Below, one piece after another: positions 54,759 to 62,325 of a stretch of DNA of 64,000 bases. Under the pieces are notes generated by a model. That model was not told the origin of the DNA. It did no database searches and was given only the letters and a program-made list of their open reading frames with translations. Source of the stretch: Chitinimonas sp. BJYL2 (lineage in GTDB: Bacteria; Pseudomonadota; Gammaproteobacteria; Burkholderiales; Chitinimonadaceae). The position numbers and the translations under genes were made by a program. The stretch covers positions 62,001 to 126,000 of the forward strand of contig NZ_JANZKW010000003.1 of assembly GCF_027257935.1 (NCBI RefSeq). Reading direction: 5' to 3'. The stretch's first letter is position 1, and each line of letters begins with the position of its first letter.

Positions 54759-54773
54759 TGTTATAACGTAACA
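54759..54773. promoter_or_regulatory. candidate Zur box upstream of zur-znu operon
   Basis: TGTTATAACGTAACA is a near-perfect palindrome (TGTTA...TAACA) matching the proteobacterial Zur-box core GTTATA-N-TATAAC. It begins eight bases upstream of the zur ATG, so it could block transcription and autoregulate the whole operon. Confidence 0.65.
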
Positions 54774-54809
54774 CATTCTGGCAGCAAGCCATGCTTGGGC
54801 AAGGCTCGC

Positions 54810-55055
54810 TTAACCCGGTTGCGAGGGGGTGTCTGTCGAGGCGCTTTGCAAGGCCTCATTGGCCGCATTCGCGGCTTCAGCCAGGTCAGCCATGGCGCGC
54901 CGACGCTTGAGCAGCTGGATGCGCAGCAGGAGAAAGCTCGGCAGGATACCCGCGAACAACAGGGTGAAAATGCCGGACATCAGGTGGCCACTGGCGATCG
55001 CGGCGATGCTGACCATCAGGATCACATACAGGTAAGCAATGACGACAATCAGCAT
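54810..55055 (-). CDS. small membrane protein
   Basis: This 81-residue protein starts MLIVVIAYLYVILMVSIAAIA and has two helices (3-21, 27-47) followed by a basic RIQLLKRRRA motif and a charged Ala-rich C-terminal tail (MADLAEAANAANEALQSAS). No family is recognised with certainty; similar small proteins are common in betaproteobacteria. It lies between zur and the NMO gene, transcribed toward zur. It is not clearly part of the zinc operon because it lies upstream of the Zur box. Confidence 0.65.
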   Translation of the reverse strand: MLIVVIAYLYVILMVSIAAIASGHLMSGIFTLLFAGILPSFLLLRIQLLKRRRAMADLAEAANAANEALQSASTDTPSQPG

Positions 55056-55170
55056 GAGCTAGGCTACCGGGGGTGGGGGAATGCGTAAAATATAACCAAG
55101 CAAGCGCTCGAATTGAGCATAATGACTTGAATCTCCGCTGCGAATTGTCGCGTTTTGAAAGGCCGCTGTC

Positions 55171-56199
55171 ATGCGTACCGCCATCACCGAGTTGTTCGGC
55201 ATCACCCATCCGCTGATCTGCCCCGGCATGAGCTACATTGCCGTGCCCGAACTGGTTGCCGCCGTGGGTAACGCGGGCGGTCTGGGCATACTGGCTACCG
55301 GTCCATGGAATGCCGAGCAGACGCGCGCTGCCATTCGCCGCGTTCGCGAACTCAGTGACAAGCCATTCGGTGTGGGGGTGACCCTCCTGATGCCTGGCGC
55401 GGCCGAGAATGCACGCGTCGCGCTCGAAGAAAAAGTGCCGGTAATCAACTTCTCGCTGGGCAAGGGCGACTGGATCGTCGAAGGGGCCAAGGCCTACGGC
55501 GGCAAGGTGATTGCGACGGTGACTACCGAAAAGCACGCACGCGCTGCCGAGAAGATCGGGGTGGATGCCTTGCTGGTGACCGGTCACGAAGCCGCCGCAC
55601 ATGGTGGGGATGTGACTTCGCTGGCGTTGATTCCCGCCGTGCGCGATGCGGTCAGGCTGCCCATCATTGCGGCGGGTGGCTTTGCCGATGGCCGTGGCTT
55701 GCTGGCGGCCTTGGCGCTGGGTGCTGATGCCGTGGCCATGGGCACGCGCCTGGCAGCAACGCGCGAGAGCCCGGTGCACGCGACGACCAAGGGCATGATT
55801 GTGGCCAAGGGCGTTAGCGAAACACTCTACAACGCGCGATTTGACGGCATTCCGTGCCGCATGATGGATACGCCGACAGCTCGTCGCAAATCGGCCCGGG
55901 CATTGACGCTGATCGAAGCCGTGCCGCGCGCGATGATGGCGGCTCGCAAGATCGGCATGTCCATCGGCAAGGTGCTGGCCGGCGCGCTGGCCCAACCGGC
56001 CGCCATCAAGCAGCTTGCCCAGTTTGGTGCAGCGACGGAGTCGATCCGTCTTGCCATCGAGGAGGGCGATCATCAGCGGGGCGTGCAGTTGATTGGTCAG
56101 GCGCAAGGCCTGGTCAGGGATCTGCCCGCCGTGGCCGATCTGTTTGCCCGTGTGCTGGATGAGGCCGCCAGGGCGCGTGCCGGATTGCCGAGCAGTTAG
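55171..56199 (+). CDS. nitronate monooxygenase family (FMN-dependent) protein
   Basis: This 342-residue TIM-barrel flavoenzyme belongs to the 2-nitropropane dioxygenase/FabK-like family. The N-terminal block is ITHPLICPGMSYIAVPELVAAVGNAGGLGILA; FMN-phosphate and active-site motifs are LVTGHEAAAHGGD and IIAAGGFADGRGLLAALALGADAVAMGTR. The HGGD motif contains the conserved His of class I enzymes. The real substrate may be a nitronate or, if FabK-like, enoyl-ACP; no partner gene decides it. It is monocistronic between a small membrane protein and a TonB receptor. Confidence 0.88.
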   Translation: MRTAITELFGITHPLICPGMSYIAVPELVAAVGNAGGLGILATGPWNAEQTRAAIRRVRELSDKPFGVGVTLLMPGAAENARVALEEKVPVINFSLGKGDWIVEGAKAYGGKVIATVTTEKHARAAEKIGVDALLVTGHEAAAHGGDVTSLALIPAVRDAVRLPIIAAGGFADGRGLLAALALGADAVAMGTRLAATRESPVHATTKGMIVAKGVSETLYNARFDGIPCRMMDTPTARRKSARALTLIEAVPRAMMAARKIGMSIGKVLAGALAQPAAIKQLAQFGAATESIRLAIEEGDHQRGVQLIGQAQGLVRDLPAVADLFARVLDEAARARAGLPSS

Positions 56200-56301
56200 G
56201 CCGCAACCGCACAGCGTGGCGTCAGGTGGGCTCGGGCAGGAGCGGCGGTTTGCCTATAGTGAATGGGTGTCGTAATCACGTGTCCGGACGGAATACGCCC
56301 C

Positions 56302-58581
56302 ATGCCTGTGCTGGCGCCTTGCCCACCTTCTCCACCTCATCCTGCTCGCTGGCGAGCAGGAGCCCTGCTGTTGTGCCTGAGCACGGTAAACGCTGCCGAG
56401 AGCCCGGCCATGACCACCGAGGAGCAGGCGGCCTTACCTGCGCAACTTGATACCGTCACGGTGAGCGCGACGCGGCGGCCGGAGCCGCTGCAGAAGGTGC
56501 CCGTCGCGGTGACGGTACTCAAGGGCCGGGACCTGGAACGGGCGAATCGCAATGATCTCGGGGCCATGGTCGAGGTGGTGCCTGCCGCGTCATTCCGTAC
56601 CAACGCATCCAGCAAGGACACCTCTTTGTTCATCCGCGGCGTGGGTACGGTCAGTACCTCTCCCGGTGTTGAGCCGACCGTGTCTACCATGGTGGACGGG
56701 GTTGTATTCGGCCGGCCTGGCCAGACCCTGTTCGATCTGATGGATATCGAGCGTGTTGAGGTATTGCGCGGACCGCAGGGCACCCTGTTCGGCAAGAATG
56801 CCTCCGCCGGCGTGATCCATATCACGACACGTATCCCGAGCGAGACCCCGGAAGGCTATGTCAACCTGGCGAGCTACGGCGATGGCCCGGAGCAACGTGT
56901 ACGCGCCGGATGGTCTGGCCCCTTGGGTGAGTCGCTCACCGGCAGCTTGACGGTGTCGTCGGCTGACCAACGCGGCAATCTGGACAATCTGGCCACCGGC
57001 AGGCGCGTCAATGGTGTCGAGCGTCGCGGCGGGCGGGTCCGGCTGCGTTATGCGCCGGGTGGCGACTGGTATCTGGATCTGTCAGCCGACCTCGCCCGCA
57101 ATCGCGGTGAGGCGCCGCCCGGCGTCGTGGTGGCCACGCGTCTGATTGCCTACCCCGGCGGCGAGGAAACCCGCTTCCCCGCATTCGCGGCAGCACTGGC
57201 GCCGGTGGTGGCCGATGCCCGTAACCGACAGGTCAATGCCGATCTGGATTCCAGCACGGAGGATCGCCACCAGGGCTTGAGTCTCCAGCTTGAGGGACGA
57301 TGGCGGGAGCACACCGTGAACGCGATCAGTGCCTGGCGTCGCTGGCAGAGTCATCAGATTCAGGACAACGACCGATTGCCGCGGGCCTATCCGGGCTTGC
57401 CGCAGCAGCATGACGATGGCCGGGTGGATTACCGACAGGTTTCCCAGGAGTTGCGCCTGGCCTCGGCCAAGGGCGGGCATCTGGACTATGTGGCGGGCTT
57501 TTACTTGCTGCACGGCAGGGATGACGAGACCTATCGCCGCGATGTGCGCCGTGCCGGGCCACCACCGCAAGACGACTACGGTCAGGCCCGTTTTGGTATC
57601 CGCAACACCAGTACCGCCGTATTCGGTGAGGGGACGCTGCATCTGCATGCAGATACGCGCGCACTGGCGGGTTTGCGCTGGACCGAGGAGCGTCTGGATT
57701 TCCATCACCGACGATATTCAAGCTCGGCCACGGCACTGCCCGGCGTCAATCCGTCCGTAGCCAACACCGGTGCCACGCGCGATCGGGCTCTATCCGGTCG
57801 TCTGGGCGTGCAGCAAGATCTGGGGCCGCGCTGGATGGCCTATGCGACCTGGTCGCGCGGATACAAAGGGCCGGCATTCAATGTGTTCTTCAACATGCAG
57901 GACCGGGATACGCTGGCGCTGAAACCGGAACTGTCCGATAGCTATGAGCTGGGCACCAAGTATCAGGCGCCGGGTCAGCGCCTGCGCGCCAATCTGGCGG
58001 TGTTCAAGACGGACTACGACAATTTCCAGGCCAACTTCCCCGATCTGCTTGCCGGTGTGGTGGTGACCCGGCTGGTCAATGCCGGCAAGGTGACGACCCG
58101 TGGTGTCGAGCTGGATGCCAGCTTCAAGCCCGGCGCGGATAGCTGGATCAATCTGGCTCTGGCCAGAATCCAGGCGCGGGTGGCGCACTTCAACTGCCCT
58201 CCGGGCGCTGCGGTCAGCTGCAATGTGGATGGCAAGCCGCTGCCTTTCTCGCCCGACTGGAAGCTCAATCTGCAGCTCGGTCGCGGCGTTGCGCTATCGG
58301 GCGGGTGGCGCATCGAGACTGCTTTGGATTACCGCTGGCAAAGCAAGGTGCAATACGACATCAGCCAGTTCCCCGACACCATCCAGCCAGCTTACGGCGT
58401 GGTCGATGCGAGTGTCGCCGTGTCCTCGTCGGCACGTGGATGGCGGGCTGCGTTGCTGGCGAAGAATCTTGGTGACAAGTCCTACGCGAACTTCCTGACC
58501 CGCAGCGGCGTCGGCGTGATGCGTTTTGTGCCGCGGGATGATCGGCGGTATATCGGTCTTGATCTACGCTATGCCTACTAA
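56302..58581 (+). CDS. TonB-dependent outer-membrane receptor
   Basis: This 759-residue receptor starts at ATG 56302, with a hydrophobic signal region to STVNA; a start 13 codons upstream is possible. A plug domain (about 45-165) shows LDTVTVSATRRPEPLQKVPVAVTVL, SLFIRGVG, VDGVVFGRPGQTLFDLMDIERVEVLRGPQGTLFGKNASAGVIHI. A 22-strand barrel ends in YIGLDLRYAY with a terminal aromatic residue. The VSATRR plug resembles receptors for unknown ligands and some ferric siderophores. There is no Fur- or Zur-box that I can see upstream. It precedes an orphan solute-binding-like gene. Confidence 0.92.
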   Translation: MPVLAPCPPSPPHPARWRAGALLLCLSTVNAAESPAMTTEEQAALPAQLDTVTVSATRRPEPLQKVPVAVTVLKGRDLERANRNDLGAMVEVVPAASFRTNASSKDTSLFIRGVGTVSTSPGVEPTVSTMVDGVVFGRPGQTLFDLMDIERVEVLRGPQGTLFGKNASAGVIHITTRIPSETPEGYVNLASYGDGPEQRVRAGWSGPLGESLTGSLTVSSADQRGNLDNLATGRRVNGVERRGGRVRLRYAPGGDWYLDLSADLARNRGEAPPGVVVATRLIAYPGGEETRFPAFAAALAPVVADARNRQVNADLDSSTEDRHQGLSLQLEGRWREHTVNAISAWRRWQSHQIQDNDRLPRAYPGLPQQHDDGRVDYRQVSQELRLASAKGGHLDYVAGFYLLHGRDDETYRRDVRRAGPPPQDDYGQARFGIRNTSTAVFGEGTLHLHADTRALAGLRWTEERLDFHHRRYSSSATALPGVNPSVANTGATRDRALSGRLGVQQDLGPRWMAYATWSRGYKGPAFNVFFNMQDRDTLALKPELSDSYELGTKYQAPGQRLRANLAVFKTDYDNFQANFPDLLAGVVVTRLVNAGKVTTRGVELDASFKPGADSWINLALARIQARVAHFNCPPGAAVSCNVDGKPLPFSPDWKLNLQLGRGVALSGGWRIETALDYRWQSKVQYDISQFPDTIQPAYGVVDASVAVSSSARGWRAALLAKNLGDKSYANFLTRSGVGVMRFVPRDDRRYIGLDLRYAY

Positions 58582-58755
58582 GCGCTGCTTGCCTCGCACG
58601 GACCACCATGACGGCTGGGCACGCAATGAACCCTGGCCGGGGCGTCCGTCATGCTCGGAGAGCCTGCTGCACCGCGCGGGGTATCTCCGTGTATTCTCAT
58701 CCCGACGACTTGCCTGCTGCCCATCTTGATTACGCTACTCATTCATTTCCGTTTC

Positions 58756-59604
58756 ATGCCGCCCAAGACGCCGCGCCGATGCCCTGTGCTGGCAGGGGCT
58801 GCCCGTGCATGCCGCATGATCGGGGTATGGCTGATCGGGTGCTCAATGTTGCTGGCTCACGCCGCGCCCACGCTGGTGCTGCGTTTGCCGGAGTTGCCCA
58901 GCGGGCAGCACCGCTACTACACGCGCCTGCTGGAGCAGTCGCTCAAGCAGATTGGTCAGCCTGTACGCATCGAGCTGGTGGCAGATATCCCGCCGGCGCG
59001 GATGTGGCACATGATGAAGAGCGGCGAGCTGACCATCCTGTTTGCCTTGCAGACTGCGGAGCGGGACCGGCAGTTTGCTGCGCTATCCAACAATCTCACC
59101 AACGGTCTGATTGGTCAGCGTGTTCTGATGATTCGACCAGAGGATCAGGCACGCTTCGACCGTGTCGATACCCTTGCTGCGCTGCGCGGTACGGGGCTGG
59201 TGGCTGGATTCGGGCGAGGCTGGTTCGATGCCAAGGTCTGGCGTGCCAACGGCCTGGAGGTTTACGAGCACCCGGTGAATCTGAACTCGTTGTACGCCAT
59301 GGTCCGGTCGGGCACGCGCGGGGTGGATTATTTGCCCCGCGGCATCAATGAGATCGGCCCCGAGGCCCGTGAGCACAAAGAGCTGGCGATCGAGAAGAAC
59401 CTGTTGCTCGTGTATGAGCGTGACATGCGCTTTTATCTGTCGCCACGCATTGAGTCATTCCGGCCGATCCTGATGCAGGCACTGTTGCAGGCCGATAAAA
59501 GCGGCTTGAAGAAACGCCTGATTGACGAGGAGTTTGGTCCCGAGATCAAGGCCGTCCAACCGGCCAAGCGCCGCAAGATTGTGCTGCTGACCCCGCGTGA
59601 CTAG
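58756..59604 (+). CDS. exported solute-binding-like protein (orphan)
   Basis: This 282-residue protein from the chosen ATG (MPPKTPRRCPVLAG) has a signal segment at IGVWLIGCSMLLAHA; M21 (MIGVWLIGC, 58816) is an alternative start. The mature part begins PTLVLRLPELPSGQHRYYTRLLEQSL, with KSGELTILFALQTAERDRQF, VAGFGRGWFDAKVWRANGLEV and a C-terminal lobe LSPRIESFRPILMQALLQADK, recalling SBP_bac_3 proteins. No permease or ATPase is adjacent. It lies 174 bases after the TonB receptor on the same strand and might be a periplasmic partner; the ligand is unknown. Confidence 0.7.
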   Translation: MPPKTPRRCPVLAGAARACRMIGVWLIGCSMLLAHAAPTLVLRLPELPSGQHRYYTRLLEQSLKQIGQPVRIELVADIPPARMWHMMKSGELTILFALQTAERDRQFAALSNNLTNGLIGQRVLMIRPEDQARFDRVDTLAALRGTGLVAGFGRGWFDAKVWRANGLEVYEHPVNLNSLYAMVRSGTRGVDYLPRGINEIGPEAREHKELAIEKNLLLVYERDMRFYLSPRIESFRPILMQALLQADKSGLKKRLIDEEFGPEIKAVQPAKRRKIVLLTPRD

Positions 59605-59620
59605 CGAGGCCTTTACCCCC

Positions 59621-60133
59621 TCAGGCGTGCGTTGCCACCACGCGCAAGAGTGTCTGCTGCAGTACCCGCGCGTCATTGCTGGCCCGGTGCCGGGTGAGGT
59701 GTAGTTCTGCGCGCACCTGTTGCTGGATTTGATCCCAGACCTGCATCGCCGCGGTATCCAGTAGCACGCGCAGGTCTTGCAGCACAAAGCAGGGTGAGCG
59801 CTCTGCCGCATCGAACAACCGGCTCAACCAGACATAGTCGTGATACCAAGCGTCGGTGTAGACAGTCTGGCCCAGCAGGCGCTGGTTAAGTGCGGTAGCC
59901 ACTTCAGCCGCCTTGCGACCATGCGCGAACAGGCGTGCCCGGTCGATGCCATGCACCTGCTCGGCGCCGGCATCCCAGTGGCGCCAGTCCGGTTCGGGGC
60001 GGATCAGCGAGCAGTAGCTGGCGCCGTCCGGCAAGACGATACCCACTTCGATCGGGTAGCTGGCTGATCCGAAGCCTGACGCTTCAATATCCAGAAAAGC
60101 CGGTGGCGACGCGCTGAGAGTGTGCTGAGGCAA
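59621..60133 (-). CDS. 3'-5' exonuclease, DnaQ/RNase T fold
   Basis: This 170-residue protein has the DEDDh exonuclease pattern: Exo I FLDIEASGFGSASYPIEVG (D15, E17), Exo II region VYTDAWYHDYVWLSRLFD with Asp, and Exo III HRASNDARVLQQTLL (His and Asp). It is short and lacks other polymerase domains, so it is a stand-alone proofreading or RNA/DNA trimming enzyme; the substrate is not defined. It is convergent with the orphan binding-protein gene and followed upstream by sodB on the same strand. Confidence 0.82.
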   Translation of the reverse strand: MPQHTLSASPPAFLDIEASGFGSASYPIEVGIVLPDGASYCSLIRPEPDWRHWDAGAEQVHGIDRARLFAHGRKAAEVATALNQRLLGQTVYTDAWYHDYVWLSRLFDAAERSPCFVLQDLRVLLDTAAMQVWDQIQQQVRAELHLTRHRASNDARVLQQTLLRVVATHA

Positions 60134-60212
60134 GGTGCCGCCACGCGGTAAGTGATGAGCTAGTCCTCATCGTAGGTGATGGTGGTGGCCGATGCTGTCG
60201 GCTTTGTCAAAC

Positions 60213-60241
60213 AAAAGGCCCGGCGCAGGGCCGGGCCTTTT
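60213..60241 (-). terminator. terminator downstream of sodB
   Basis: A 12-base stem, AAAAGGCCCGGC (60213-60224) with 60230-60241, has a five-base loop. On the minus strand it continues into TTTTGTTTG, so it ends the sodB transcript. Confidence 0.85.
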
Positions 60242-60288
60242 GGGTACGGCAGCAGCGGATGCCGTACGCGTGTCGCGTGACCGATCGC

Positions 60289-60879
60289 TTAACCCAGACG
60301 GGCAGCGACGACCGACCAGTCCACCAGCTTCCAGAAACCTTCGAGGTAGTTCGGGCGGCTGTTGCGGTAGTCGATGTAGTAAGCGTGTTCCCACACGTCG
60401 GCAGTCAGCAGCGCGGTATCGGCGGTGGTCAGCGGGGTGCCGGCGGCACTGGTGTTGACGATGTCGAGGCTGCCGTCAGCCTTCTTCACCAGCCAGGTCC
60501 AGCCCGAACCGAAGTTGCCGGCAGCGGCGGTATTGAACGCCTTCTTGAACTCGTCGAACGAACCCCATTTGGCGTTGATGGCGTCAGCCAGCTTGCCAGC
60601 GGGAGCACGGGCTTCGCTGTTCGGGTTCGGGGCGAAGCCCAGCCAGAAGAAGGTGTGGTTCCACACTTGGGCGGCATTGTTGAACAGACCACCGGCCGGT
60701 GCCTTCTTGACGATTTCTTCAAGCGAGGCGTTCTCGTGCTCGGTGCCCTTGATCAGGTTGTTCAGGTTGGTGATGTAAGTCTGGTGATGCTTGCCGTAGT
60801 GGTATTCCAGCGTCTCTTTGGACATGTGCGGGACGAGACCATCAAGGGCGTACGGCAGTTCGGGCAGCTTGTGTTCCAT
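60289..60879 (-). CDS. sodB: iron superoxide dismutase
   Basis: SodB converts superoxide to oxygen and hydrogen peroxide in the cytoplasm. It has 196 residues. Metal ligands are H27 (EYHYGKHH), H75 (QVWNHTFFW), D161 and H165 ([13 protein letters not shown]). Q71 in AAQVWNH marks the iron rather than manganese type. The start follows GGAG. A promoter with TTGGCG and TATCAT lies upstream, and a terminator follows. Divergent from the CbiB-family gene. Confidence 0.97.
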   Translation of the reverse strand: MEHKLPELPYALDGLVPHMSKETLEYHYGKHHQTYITNLNNLIKGTEHENASLEEIVKKAPAGGLFNNAAQVWNHTFFWLGFAPNPNSEARAPAGKLADAINAKWGSFDEFKKAFNTAAAGNFGSGWTWLVKKADGSLDIVNTSAAGTPLTTADTALLTADVWEHAYYIDYRNSRPNYLEGFWKLVDWSVVAARLG

Positions 60880-60941
60880 GGGTTTCTCCAGACGGTTGAA
60901 GGCCAGACGAAGGTGCTGGCTTGAGCGATTTCGAGTCCTGC

Positions 60942-60970
60942 ATGATAGCGCGCGATGCCCGGTGCGCCAA
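60942..60970 (-). promoter_or_regulatory. sodB promoter
   Basis: On the minus strand TTGGCG (60965-60970) and TATCAT (60942-60947) are separated by 17 bases. Transcription would start near 60935, about 55 bases before the sodB ATG. Confidence 0.65.
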
Positions 60971-61091
60971 TGTTGACCAAATTACTAAGTTATTCCCGGA
61001 ATATGACATGTCATGGCGCGCCGGCTAAGGGTTGCAAGCGCGCTTTGCGCTATTATCGCAAGGTCAGCCCCGCAGACTTCCCGATACCTCC

Positions 61092-62027
61092 ATGACCTGG
61101 CTTGCCCTCGTTCTCGCCCTGATGCTCGAACAATTCCGTCCCATCGGCCGCCGCAACCTGTTTTACGGCGGCTACAGCGGCCTGGCGGAAACCGTGGACC
61201 GCAATTTCAACGCCGGTGAATATCAGCACGGTGTGGTGGGCTGGTTCATCGCGGTGATGACACCGACAGCGGCGGTCATGATCGTCTGGGGTCTCCTTTA
61301 TCTGGTGCACTGGTCGCTGGCCTGGCTGTTTGGTCTGGCCGTGCTCTATATCACCATGGGTTTTCGCCAGTTCAGCGGCGCGTTTACCGGGGTGGCCGAG
61401 GCGCTCAAGGAAGAGGATCTCGATACGGCGCGCGCTCTGGTGGGCAAGTGGACGCGTGATTCCGCCAGTGAAATGAGCGCCAATGAACTCGCGCGTGTGG
61501 CCATCGAGCAAGGCCTGATCGATGCGTATCGCCATGTGTTCGGCCCCATGTTCTGGTTCGTGCTGCTGGGGCCGGGCGGTGCAGTCGCTTACCGCGCCAC
61601 GACGATCCTGCAACTCAAATGGGGTGCGCGTGATCGCCGCCTGGGTGAAAAATTCGGCCAGTTTGCCGACCGTGCTGCCTATGTGGTGGACTGGTTGCCC
61701 ATCCGCGTCACGGCCATCAGCTTTGCCATCGTGGGCGATTTTGAAGATGCGGCGCATTGCTGGCGCCAACAGGCCGAACGCTGGAGCAGCGCGGCCTACG
61801 GCATCTTGCTCGCGGCGGGTGCCGGGGCGATCGGCGTGCGGCTGGGCATGCCCGTCCATCAGGGCCATACGGTACGTTTCCGGCCAGAGCTGGGTGTGGG
61901 CGAAGATGCCGACGCCAATACGCTGGCCAGTGCAGTGGGTCTGGTCTGGCGCAGCCTGCTGTTCTGGCTGGCGCTGATCCTGGTGGTGACCCTTGCCGGC
62001 CACTGGGGCCGGCTGACCGGGTTCTAG
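61092..62027 (+). CDS. CobD/CbiB-family integral membrane protein
   Basis: This 311-residue protein starts MTWLALVLALMLEQFRPIG and has several helices. It matches the CobD/CbiB family (adenosylcobinamide-phosphate synthase fold) by pattern: VHWSLAWLFGLAVLYITMGFRQF, ANELARVAIEQGLIDAYRHVFGPMFWFVLLGPGGAVAYRATTIL and VVDWLPIRVTAISFAIVGDFEDA. Betaproteobacteria commonly carry such a copy outside cobalamin operons, and no other cob gene is present here, so a cobalamin role is doubtful; AmpE-like membrane roles are an alternative. The downstream small gene follows by 13 bases. Confidence 0.82.
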   Translation: MTWLALVLALMLEQFRPIGRRNLFYGGYSGLAETVDRNFNAGEYQHGVVGWFIAVMTPTAAVMIVWGLLYLVHWSLAWLFGLAVLYITMGFRQFSGAFTGVAEALKEEDLDTARALVGKWTRDSASEMSANELARVAIEQGLIDAYRHVFGPMFWFVLLGPGGAVAYRATTILQLKWGARDRRLGEKFGQFADRAAYVVDWLPIRVTAISFAIVGDFEDAAHCWRQQAERWSSAAYGILLAAGAGAIGVRLGMPVHQGHTVRFRPELGVGEDADANTLASAVGLVWRSLLFWLALILVVTLAGHWGRLTGF

Positions 62028-62040
62028 TCCGCTGATTGCA

Positions 62041-62325
62041 ATGGCCAAGCCGTCCCGGCCCGAGGAGCCGCCCCGCCACCGTTTGCGCGCACGTGCCGAC
62101 TGGCAGGACGCGCTACCGGTCCGCACGGTGCGGCCGGCAGAACCTGTGCCCGGTTGGTGCAAACCCTTGGCCTTGCTGGGTATTGGCTCGTTCTGGGTCT
62201 ACTTCTTTGGTTGGGCCGGTGAAGGTGGCCGCGAGGGCATGGAGACCGGCTTCGCCTTATTCCTGCTCGCCAATCTCCCCCTGTTCTGGTTTTCACTCCG
62301 CGCACAGATGCGGCGCTGGCGCTAG
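62041..62325 (+). CDS. small membrane protein after the CbiB-family gene
   Basis: This 94-residue protein begins with a basic/Pro-rich N-terminus (MAKPSRPEEPPRHRLRARAD) and has two helices, KPLALLGIGSFWVYFFGWAG and GFALFLLANLPLFWFSL, ending QMRRWR. No family is recognised. It is probably co-transcribed with the CbiB-family gene. Its TAG and the TAG of the convergent CHAT gene overlap in a shared CTAG. Confidence 0.65.
   Translation: MAKPSRPEEPPRHRLRARADWQDALPVRTVRPAEPVPGWCKPLALLGIGSFWVYFFGWAGEGGREGMETGFALFLLANLPLFWFSLRAQMRRWR

Noticed and set aside
61092-62027. A true cobalamin-pathway cobD
   Set aside because: No other cobalamin gene is present in the window and this lone family member is common outside such operons, so I did not assign the symbol.
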